Assembly: GCA_002633025.1 (NCBI GenBank)
Contig: NMRB01001016.1
Span: 144,732-208,731 of the forward strand
Reading direction: 5' to 3'
DNA: 64,000 bases
From: Notospermus geniculatus
Taxonomy: Eukaryota > Nemertea > Pilidiophora > Heteronemertea > Lineidae
The notes under the pieces were generated by a model. It was not told the DNA's origin and searched no databases. It worked only from the letters and a program-made list of their open reading frames with translations. The position numbers and the translations under genes are program-made. Shown here piece after piece: positions 29,301 to 41,300 of this stretch. Numbering within the stretch: position 1 is the stretch's first letter; each line of letters begins with the position of its first letter.

Positions 29301-32300
29301 ACACCAGATTCAACATTTGGGGATTAAATCCTAAATGAAGGCTGAGTTACAACTTGAAGTTTTCGCGGACCACTGACTGACCTTCGACAGATCCCGTATG
29401 TTGAACGTATAATGAACCTTCGCGGGCGTAGGCCTCATGTAAGTGCACATACGATAATAGACGGCGATACTGGCCGAGACCATGGAAAAGAGGCTCTCCT
29501 TCACTTCGGGCATAAAATCGCCCTCCTGGAGGAACTGACCAAGCTGGACCTGGTAGATGTGCTGGAGTGACCGCGTGGAGGGTTGTGGTAGGGCTAGCAT
29601 GCTGTACAGGTAAGATGTGAACATATAGGGCCGTATTCTAGAAGCTTCCTTAAGTGTAAGGTCGACCTTAATCTTTTGTATTCTGGCCTGCAAACAATAG
29701 CTAAAGGTCGACCTTACACTTAAGGAAGCTTCTAGAATACGGGCCATAGGGTGACAAATATACTACATATGAACATATCAGTACATCAACACAAGTGACA
29801 TAATAGGGAGGTTTCGCAAATCTGACGAAACACGCAGTACGAAATACAAAATTGGACTTGACTTCCATGACGTAATGTGTGTCACGAGACAATTGGTACC
29901 ACAAATATCACCTGCTGCAAGAGCGTCTTTTTGCGTATGACGTTAGACCGATAGAGTTACAGTGTACCGGGTATATTAAACTTTGAAATTTATCTTTCGT
30001 ATTGACTTCGTAGACACGAAGTGGAAATTTAAGAATTCAAGATGCACCATAACTTTCTCGGTCTTACATGATATGCTAAAAGACGCGCCAGCAGCAGGGA
30101 CATTTGTGGAAGAAACCATCTCCAGAAATACATTTGGTCCTGGAAATGAAGCTGAATTTCGTATTTCGTACTTCGTGTTTCGTCAGATTTGCGAAACCTC
30201 GCTATTACCCTATCCATGGTCCACACCCTGTCTACGCAGAATTCCATGGAAGCTCTTGCAGTGCTTATCGATTTTATAGATACGTAACTTGACCAGACGA
30301 TCTCCACAAGGTGATGCTACATGTACAGTATATAAACGTCGATGAATTTGTGGCTAAGAAAATGAACTACATATTAAAAGAACCTGTGAACATCAAATGT
30401 ACATGTATACAACCATGCACAGTACCGATACCTGAATGCTGCAAAAAATCTTTGTGGAGTTAGCATTGTCAACCAGAATTTGGCTGAAAATTGAGAGAAA
30501 AACTAACGCCTCACCAGAAGTGTTTCAGCAATCTTGGACTTAGCTGGTTCCTGCCTCCACCTGGTGGTCCACAGGCTGCAACCACAGTCACATCTAGAAT
30601 GTCCTGAAATAATTCAGATTAAGAATGTGCACTTTTCTTCATTTAGTTGAACTGAAGGTCAGAATCCAATCCTGTTTTTTTTCAAAGTCGTTAATTTTCT
30701 TACCTTCCAGACAAGTTTCTGTGTGTCATAGAATCCGTTGAGATCCAGGAACTGTCTGAGAAGCTCAAGAGGTGGCTGAGCTCCGTACTGCTCCGGTGCG
30801 GGCATATTCAAATCATCCACGAACACGACCACCTTCCGTCCCTTAGGACCACCCATTGTATCCTTCCCTTTTTTGATCAGCTTGTATGTGATCTGCGCCT
30901 GCGTCCGAGCAGACGTCGTCTGGGCGCTGAACTGAAGTGATGAGTGTATGATGCCGGAGCTCATCTTGGGGCGGCTGGTTCCGAGGAGGATGTTCATGTC
31001 ATCTTTGCTTACATCTTCATGAAAACAGGACAGTATTTTAATGTTTGAAACTCACTGTCAGAAACTGAACATACAAGGAATTGAAAAAAGCAAAGGAAAA
31101 CAGATCCTACATAGAGAAAGGGTAACAGAACCAGAAAATTATTCAATTATTCAAACCACAAATTCATGGTCAATTTCCATGAAATCTTCCATATTACAAA
31201 ATTTCGAGTTCAAATTTAATAAAAGATATATTACAAATAAGAGGGGGAGGGGGATGCCAGGGATGCCCCCTTGGATTCATACCTGGAAATTTACCAATGA
31301 TATTCTGCTGCCCCCTAAGATCTGGACCTGAAACTTACCCGCCATATCCTCTGACATCTTCGTCAGATTGCTGATGTTGTCAAGAAGGGCTTTGTTCTTG
31401 TCGGCGAAGTTGAAGATATCGCCTAAAATTGTGTTACTCTTGAAGCCAGCGCCACCTTCCTTACCGAGCCTCTTCAACATGTCGTGGAGGATGGCCGATT
31501 TACCGACCCCCGAATCCCCTGGAAAAGAAGAAGTGGTTAGGATATGTAAGGTTCAGAGCAATATTCACAGCTTTTGCATGATTATTCTAGGTTACATTTG
31601 TAACCCGTCACATCAAATCAGGTATTAAGTCGCACAAGATATGAACCAGGATGAGCCAAAATAACTCCAGGAGATAAAGAAGAAATGTACTTAAAAGACA
31701 GACAATACACCTACGGTAGGCCTACTGAAATTGACAAAATGTTGGTCTCAACCTGCCAACTTCAGAGCAACTTAGTACTCGTTAGTACTCGTGGTGACGG
31801 GTCACAGTTATCCACTATCTTTGGTTGACTGCCAGGGGCAAATTCACCTACCGATAACAGCCCCAAGGATCACCAGGGACCTGTGTTTGACAACTTACAT
31901 TTATGCAGGAGGAAACCAGAGAACCCAATAAACTTACCGGTAAGTAGGACAGGATTCTTGCTCAGCAGTAGAAGGCTGGTCAAGAATGTGTATCGTACAG
32001 AATCAACGGTTGGTACAATCTCCTCCTCGTGCGACTGACCCTTCTTCTGGTCGCCGCCGATTCCCATACTCTCACCGATGGTGATCACATTCCCACGTTC
32101 GATGAGGGAATGCGTGCTCGGGACCATGGCGTCCCAGGAGACAAAGTTACCCGATTCCATGTCCAGGAAGTAACTGTAGATTGATTTGCTGCCAGCGGGT
32201 AAACGTATTCCTGAAGCAGAATTGAAGTATTCAGCGCCAGGTATATGTTCAGACGACATCTTCAACAAGACATTCCTCAAAACTGGCAGAGTTCAGGATT

Positions 32301-35300
32301 ATTTTTGAAGAGATATTCCTTTGGAGTGCTCAGAGAAAACGTGTGTTGTTGTCAAAGAGAGTTGTTCTCTCTATGACATTATGGGCCACATGCTTGGGTC
32401 AGACTTTAACCTAAAGTATAGCTGAAGTTAGACTTCCTCTTTGCTTGAAGAATTGAGAAAAGTCAGACTTTATTGAAAGTGTGGCTGAAGTCTGACCCAA
32501 GCATACGGCCCTAAGTGCGGTTGGTTCCAACTGGGGTGTGAACTTTGAACCTAACAGGTGACAGGCACTGATGTTTCCACTCTGACAGCTCAACTAACTC
32601 GTACTCACCAAGTGGAGGTTCGATGTCAAATATCTCATGAACAAGATTGTCAAACTCATTGGCGACATTGTAGAACGGTTTGTCAGATTTCTCTCCAGGC
32701 CTCTGGGTCAACGATATGTCACTATCCTGTTCCTCCTGTCTCTTCAAGTTGCCGCCGATACCCCAGACAAATGCAAAGACAAACATTTTTCCAAGCACGG
32801 TCTCGAGCTGGTTGGGATTCTTCTGGACGAAGTACATTTTGGACCTGTAAGGAAGGAATTTCCATGAATGCTCTGATCAAATATTGTGATAATAAAGGGT
32901 TTTATCAAAGCCTCAGAAGGCCACATAAAAGGAGTATTTCCCAGAATCCTGTGTCAACGAATATCACCTCTGGCTTAAAACTTCATTTACTAATTTGTCC
33001 AGCTGTCAACCAATAAGATCATAGCGCCACAAATGGTACTTACTTCCCGGCAGCTCCAGGGTCAATGCGGACTTTGGCTTTCTTCCCAGTCGATCGTTTA
33101 CTTTTCCTCTGCTTGCTTGGCTTACCTTCATCGTCCGTGTCTGAACCTGGGCGATTCGTTTGGAGGTCTGAAATTAAGAAAATTTTTCAAAACTGCCATT
33201 TAGACGTCCAGGGTTCTTAGCGGGTCCGAGCGAGGGGAACAGCCCCTGCCACAATGTAGAGAAGTGAACTACCACATGAAATGGGAGACTTTACTGCCGT
33301 TAGAGGCCGGCTGCCTATTAGCTGTCCTAAGATGTCATAAATTTTGAGGTCACAGACGTAAACCACGACGTCTCCGCCGTGGCGTGCACTTCTTCCCTGT
33401 TACTTCAAATTCCATGACATTCTAGGACCGCTGACTGGTGGTGGCCTCTAGCGGCAGTAAAGCCTCCCATCGAACCTACCTGCTTTGACAAATCCACCGT
33501 GTTTGTTGATGAAATCGAAGAAGGATGAAAGAATGCTGCACAGACAATGTACAAGGCTCATCTCAGGGGCAGGGACAAGCTGCTCCTTGATATTCTTTGA
33601 GACAAATTCCAAACCCCTGTCCATGCTGTGATTGAAAAGGGCCTCCAGATGATGCTTGCCGTTTTCTGGAACATTCTTACCAAGCCTCTGCAGCCAGGTT
33701 CTCACGTAAGGGCGCCAACCGAGGTCAACAGGATCCTACAATACAAGGAGATTCGGTGCATGAAAATAGGTGAGGCACCCCAGCTCTGTCTGAGATGTGA
33801 TTTATGGCCAATCTTGACGAAATAAAGTGCTCCCTTGCTCTTACGATCCTCAATTCTGCGAACTCCCGGATATTACGAACCCAACGTCTGGCTCCCAAAA
33901 TTTCAAGACGTGGATGTAATTTTGCCTGTTCGGTCCGGCGTTTGGCCCAATTCCTGCCCATGATCAATTACGATGTGTACAATACAATTCAAGCTTGGGT
34001 TTGATTAGTGTAGGCCTACAATACAAACCTAAATATCCAAGCTTGGGTCTGATAAGTGTACAATACAAACCGAATTATCCAAGCTTGGGTTTGATTAACG
34101 CATGTTTGAGCGTTTAATCAGGCAAATATTCAATAAAGTTAGTCTTGTAAATGAAGTGTATGCCCAGGCCGACTCGGTGTGGTCATCATGCCCCCACGGA
34201 CGAATCCTCACTATTACGAACTCCTCGTTAGTACGAACTTAACCCTTGGACCCCGAAGAGTTTGTAATAGCGAGGGAGGACTGTCTCAAATAATAGGAAA
34301 GAGCGGGAGACTCCCTGGACTCAGGCCTGATCTCATGCACTGAAAAGAACTTTTGTTTACTTACCATGTATACCATAGCACATCTGCTAATCGTCGCTGG
34401 GCTAGCCTGTGCTAGGTTGTCCACTTCAAATAAAAGCCTCATGCCGGGCGTCAAACTTATTCGTTCACCATTCGCCAAGCAGAGGATCTTGGAATCATCA
34501 AGGACTGTGTTGAGATTCTCGACCCAGAGGGTGTCCACGGGGCCGTCCAGGATTAACCACTTCCACGGTGTGTAGGTGGCGCCGCTTTGGTCCTGGTCTT
34601 GTTCTTGCTGATCATTCGCGGCACCAGCTGCTTCACTTTCTGCAGCCTCGGAGGCAGTCTTGGTGGGTGATGCACCCTGCTGGTCATAAAATAAGAAAAT
34701 CTTAGAATTTAACTGTACAATTGCCAATTTGAGAAGAAAAATATCCAACTGAAGACGACGTCTCCTTGTACCAGGTAGCCTACCCGGTAAATTTACTACA
34801 GGTGCAAATTTCAGCAAAACGTTTCTCCATTTTCATCAAAACACTGATTGAAATACTTGAAGAGGGATTGTATGTACATTTCTTATACTTAGGATCGGAC
34901 AAGCATTTCTCAAAATCAGACATACAATACAGATTCGAGCAAAATTGCCACAAAAACAGTATTATGATGGAACATGTCACATCAGCACATCAATAGCTCT
35001 CACTGAAATTGAGGTTACTACGTTCGTAATGTAACAATGCATTGCCACAGTATACTTTCTTTGGTGCTGTGCTCTGGGTATAGCCCAGCATCAAATCTAT
35101 GTCCTTTGGATGTCTGATGGTCATAATTTAATTACTTGATTTGGCTTTGAATCTTCAACAGCTAACTGTCCTGGCTGCACACTCGTCTCCTTTGCAAACT
35201 TCCTCATTGCCATGGCTATCAAGCCGTCCGACCACTCAAAAGTATTAGGATCAGTCTCACCATAAAGTTCCCCCAACTTGACGCACTTCGGATTAATGGA

Positions 35301-38300
35301 GAATATCTCGACTTGCCCTTTCTTGGCTCGATTCTGTAAGGTAAGAAAGTTTTGGCACTGAAATGTTTCCTCCGGGGCTCTGGTTTTCTCCTACATTACA
35401 TACAAAATCACCAAATATTGCCTAAAGAGCCAATATTGAGACAAGTTAGAGCTATGGGTCTTGATTAAATACGTAAAAGGAAAGAAGCAACACTGGCACC
35501 AATACATCAACCTTGGAAAAGTCTTGCTCACATGATACCATGCTAAGTAAATGAAAACAGCTATCTACATGGAATCTAGAAGTACTACGAAAGGTACATG
35601 TACTTTGTCAGACTTTGTCAGACTTCTGCAATACTTTGCCAGTATATTCAATTTTTTCGAAGTCCTCACCAGATTTTTCCTCACACATCTATGGGGCTAT
35701 AGGGTAACTAGAAAGCGCTAACACCGTCTTGAGGGAGCTTACCACATGGGATCAAAAAACAAGCTTTATGCTAAAACTAAATGCTTAGGATTTGAAACTA
35801 TGATTTCAAGGTTGTGTGTCTAACCCTAGGAAACCATTTGCCCCAAGGGAGGTCATCTAAATATGGTTTCAAGCGCACAGGTGGAAGGGTAAGGCTTGGT
35901 TCATATCCATCCGATCGTGCTATGCGTACAGAAAATGTGGTTTCCGTTGTTATTGTTCAATCGATGGCAGAATTGGATGAAGTATAAACCAGACTTAACA
36001 AAGAGGAGAGGGTGCATCTATAGCAATAAAAGGGAAATGGCAAAAGGCATACCTGGAGAATATTGGGCTGTAAGGATCAGTGTAGACATGAATCAGACAA
36101 ATATTGGTGTTGACAGTTGAATACCATAATGAAGAAAATTCAGTGATATTTTGAGAGAACAAAGTAAATTCAGTGATATTTTAACAGCACACTTTAGAAA
36201 GTGGAATTCATAAAACTCAAATACTCGTGATACCCAGATCAGCATTTCACCTATAAAGTCAAGAATATTTTTCACGGAACAAAAGATCATGTGACAGTGT
36301 GATTGTGGTGGTGCTGTACAATGTATCATCACGATTCTGCGCACAGTACCGGTATGCATATACACGTGTCTCAGACTGTCCTGTACAAAAGTAGTGACAG
36401 AAATGCTTCAATTGCTGTTTTCTATTTAAAAAAACGTTTGGAAAAAGAGATGATATTTTGAAAATTTTTCATAAGTTTGATTTCTGACTAGCATCACACT
36501 CCACAGCTCTGATGCTAGTATAGAGACAAGTGCTCATGGTTAAAGATTTTCGAAACAACTATCATGTAATAATGCAATGACAGCCTTTTTCTTGGCCACT
36601 AGATTTGAACACGCAACCTGAGAAGACAGACTGAGAAACAAAAGGTGGGAAAACAGACAGTAGGACTGAAACATACTGGGTCTTCTTGCTGGAAAACAGA
36701 ACGACATATATCACTGCATGCAGATTCAAATTACCAATAGCTCGGGGATTACGGTTACAACACACATTAAGCCATGCTGTTACATGGGAACTATAAAAGG
36801 AACTATAAAACCGGAACTAGGAACTATAAAACCGGGGACAGTTTTCTGTGTTGATGTTCTGTCAGACCTTGAGAGTTGGTTGTGAGAGGGTTGAAAAACT
36901 ATGTTATTGACTTCAGCAGATTTGTTCTTAGGAGTTAGGCCTTGATCCTTTCATGTCTGGTTTACTAGAACACAAAAATGAAACTCACCACCACAAGGTT
37001 TGGTTTCCCAGTCACCGGGTCAGTTGACTGATTCTCATCAAGACTAATAGATGGCAGCAACACCAACGCCCTCTGCAGGATTCCACGAGCAGTTGTCTTT
37101 CCTCCCCCAGTGGGGCCGACCAACATGACGCCATGACGGACCATTAGCTGATTGTAGAGTTGTTTCACTTTCTCGATCTGACTCGGCCAATGTTGGAGCG
37201 ACTGGTCTCGGATGGACATGGAGATTGATTTCTACAAAAGAGACACTGGATGCTTCAGTTTGGTTCAATCGCAGTTTTGAAAACTCGTCTTCTCAATGTT
37301 ACCGGTACTTTTAGACAAGAGCAGGACATTCTCTCAAACCTTTCCTCCAAAGTTGGAAGCAGTATTCCATTTAAGCCAGCAGTGATGTGTTATATACAGA
37401 AGTTAACTTGTTCAGTACCAAGAACGAGCAGACGTCATCTTGTTTACAATTTTTTTCTCCAAATGGGTGAGTCTTATGGCAAATTTTTTGAAGAAAGTTT
37501 GTTGCATTCAGTTGTCTAAAAGGCATTCAGTCAAATTTTAACTGAAGCATTTGTTCATCTCACACTGAAAGGCATTCAAAATTAAGAATTATGACAAGCG
37601 CAGTCAATGAATTGACCCAAAACAATTGTATTAACTAACCTCCATGAAAATCATCTCTGGTTGAGGTGGCGTGATGCCCGGGAACAGATCTGCCAAAATA
37701 CTTTCAAACAATGGCACATCCTCGGCCAGGAACTTTGGTAGGTTGGCATCGGTCAGTGCATGGATCAGAATATATGATTCTTCCTCTTCACTCAGTTCCC
37801 TTATTGTGATGTCATCCCTAGAAAACCAGATATTTTGTTCAGTTGATGCCATGAACGAAGAGGGAAAAGCTGTTTTTTGGCACCACCTTTCCCCACCATG
37901 ATCTTCCAGGATCACATTGGAAACACGTTGTCTTCCCATTTTCCCCTTTCCCAATTTGCCTTCTATGGTTTGGACTGGGGTTAGGTCTAGGGTTAGCGAT
38001 AGAGTTTGCATTAGGAGTAAATTTATACCCAGATATATTCAAGTTCCACACTTACTGCATTTGTGTTGCCCTCTTTCTCTGCCCAGCCATCACCAGCACA
38101 GATTTGATTGCCCTCATACCGAAATCATAATGATCCTGTTGCGAGAGCTGTTTACTCGCCAGTTGGTACAGGTTGACGATTTTCCTCGAAAGGGACTTCG
38201 CCGCACAGAATCCTTCAGAAAATAGCATGATCTCGGCGATCAAGTTGTAGTCTGGCACCATCATGGCCACGCTGCGGAAGAGGGACTTCAAGTTGTCAGG

Positions 38301-41300
38301 AAGTTCAACTCGACCTGCGTACCTATAAAATGACAAAGCAGGTGTGAGATATTTCTGAACATAAATGACAACAGCAATGGTTTCAAAAGTCTAATGCCTC
38401 AGCTAAATTCTGATACATGTATGTGATTCATGAGGCTGAATGTGAAGGGTCTCCTCGAAAAACAACTTACCTGGGGTAAGCGCAAGGCATCAGGTTTCTT
38501 GAATGAGGTGCATGAGGCTGAATAGAGGCCCTGTATTTTTTTACCTTGTGCAGACGCAGATGGTTTTGATCGCATGATTGATATCATAGAATTAGAAATC
38601 AGAGATTGCACTTACGTAGGATTCATGGTGATGAAGATACCGCATGTCATGTTCAGTTTGATGTCTCGGCCTTCGAACAAGAATCTGGAAAGAAATGCAG
38701 CAGTTTTACAAAGTTTTTTGAATATTTTCGTTCAAAGTTGTGCAAGTGTGCACAGCACCATCATTAGCACTGCATACAAGTGTAGCTGAGCTCTACAGAC
38801 TTTGGTTTTTCAGGCTTGGCGAGCCATTCATTGAATACAAGTGAAGCTGAGCTCTGAGGCTTTGGTTTTTCAGGCTTGGCGAGCCATTCATTGAATACAA
38901 GTGTAGATGACCTCTGAGTCTTTGGTTTTTCAGGCCTGGCGAGCCATTCATTGAATACAAGTGAAGCTGAGTTCTGAGGCTTTGGTTTTTCAGGCTTGGT
39001 GAGCCATTCATTGAATACAAGTGAAGCTGAGTTCTGAGGCTTTCGTTTTTCAGGCTTGGGGAGCCATTCATTGAATACAAGTGTAGGTGAACTCGCAAGG
39101 CATTGGTTTTTGAAGCTTGGCTAGGTATTCATTGAATACAAGTAAGCTGAGCTCCAGATCACCTACCTCGGCGAGCCACTATCCTTCGCTGTCTTGATTG
39201 TAAGGATCTGCTGAGCCACAACAGACAGGACCTCAACATCTATCCTATTGAACTCGTCAAAGCAGCACCAGCTGCCCGACTGAGCCAGACCCGAGAAGAA
39301 TTTGCCCAGCATCTTGTAATCAAGTCCTTCTGAACAGTTGAATACTACACACTGTTTCCCCATGGCCTGAAGAAATAAAAGAACAAACTGGTGTTAGGAA
39401 TATTGGAACTGGGCAAGTTGCTAGCTGCAGATATTGTAGGCCCAATCTGCTAAACTGACAACAATGCATCTTGTCTCATTTTTCAAGAAATTTCTTTTGT
39501 TTTTATACAGGTAACATTTTTCACAATCCTACCTTTGCCAAATCTTTCACGGTCTCTGTTTTTCCTGTACCCGCGGGACCAGCGGGTGATCCGCCGAGGT
39601 GGAGGTGGAGGGCACCGGTCAAGGTCAAGTAACAACGATCAGTCAGGGGAGTGATCACAAGCCTCGGCGAGCAACCAAGGTATTCATAGCCGTAGACAAA
39701 TGTTGCGTCAGATTGTAAGACGTTGCAGTTGTTCGACTGCTCATCCCACTCGTATCTCAGTTGCCTGAAAATGAAATCCAGTCATTAGGACACTGAGGCC
39801 TAAAGTTGCAAAATTTGAACTCATCTCCAGCTTCTTCACCATTTATCCTGAGCCAAGTAAATTTCTCTCCATTGGGAGCATTTTTACAGCTTAAGTCTTT
39901 CATAGCATTTTCTAACCCCCAAAACCACAGAATTCACATGTGTGACCTGTTTTTATTCCAACTGGGACCATCATTAATTGAGATGCAGGTAAATTTTTTA
40001 GGAATGTTTCCTATAGAGGCTTTGCAATGACGTCATCCTGCTACCATTCTGGAGCACAGGGTGCAAGGGTGTGAGCCGACCGTGACATGACTTGCGTGAA
40101 GTGCGCCATGCCATTTTTTGATTTTTTCATTGGGGCATGCACGGCTCATTCGCTGCGCTTCTGCAGCATGTGTACTCCAGCATGGCGGCTTGTGACCTCA
40201 TATGCAAAGCCTCTATTCTTGTGAAAATCAGGACTGAATCTGCAGCTCTTTCGGGGCTAGTACACAACATGCTTCAGAAATAACATTTCAATCAAATACT
40301 TTGAATCTCACAAAATATGAGTAGGCCCTAGTCAAACGTTTTTGAGTTCTGTTGCTGGTACTAGTGCTTATCTTGATCCAGATAAAGCCAAACAAGAGTA
40401 TTCAAATGTATAACTTACTTTTTCCATTCAAAGTCATCCTTCTTCATGACCTTATTCTCAATCATTTCCATGATGATATCACGGTTATGGACTGTCGTGA
40501 TGAGCAACGCCTCGACGCTCAAACGCTGACACGACTGGATACTCTTTCCCACAACTCCCGCAAGGGTGTTCAGGGACGTCAACAACTTTTCCTTCACGTC
40601 GAATAAACCCTTGCGAACTTCATGGCTTCCAAAGCAGTAGTTGACATCTTTGTTGAAGACGATTTGTGACTGAAAAAGACACCGAAATTGCCATCATAAT
40701 CAAAGGCTTTCCTTCCTTGTGTCAACTTTCTACCTCTTCTTCCTTTGCATGCAGTAGACCTGATCAAGTGATTTTATGTTGTGCGAGGCCTTTTTTTGTT
40801 TTTTCTGTTCCTAGCAAACAACACCATGGCCTACTACCTCATTACTTCCTCTGCACATACATAGTGGGAGGGCGAAGGGATGTCACAACCCTTGACGCAA
40901 GGGCCCAACACGCCGCGTAGCGGCCAACAGCGAAGCTAGCCAAAGACTTGTCACGGGTCAATCAATAGAACTGGACTCATAGGAAATATGCACCTAATGT
41001 CCAGATGGAATATACCGGACGGTTGGTTCACGTTTTTAGTGACTGTGAACGTAGATGGGTACATTATGTAGCGATACGCTGACAGATTTGCTGGGGACTT
41101 GCTCTGTGGATGTTGTAAAATGCGATTTTTGGAAGATTATTCTGATTTGCAACGTCATTTTTAATTAACATAAAAATATGTTGAGTAGCTGGGATATGTT
41201 TATAAACATTTTTATTGAGCAGCTACCGTCATGACGTGGCCGGCTGGCGCATCGGTAGAGCGTCCGGCTCTGAATCCAGGGCGCCGGGTTCGAGCCTTGC

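Noticed and set aside
32558-33016. 152-codon plus-strand frame
   Set aside because: Antisense to dynein exon 41 and surrounding intron; no family recognised.
38793-39098. A 101-codon protein made of 20-residue repeats
   Set aside because: It lies wholly inside a dynein intron and has no splice signal or homology.
38769-39152. CRISPR-like array
   Set aside because: The repeats are contiguous 60-base units without unique spacers, in an animal intron; it is a minisatellite.
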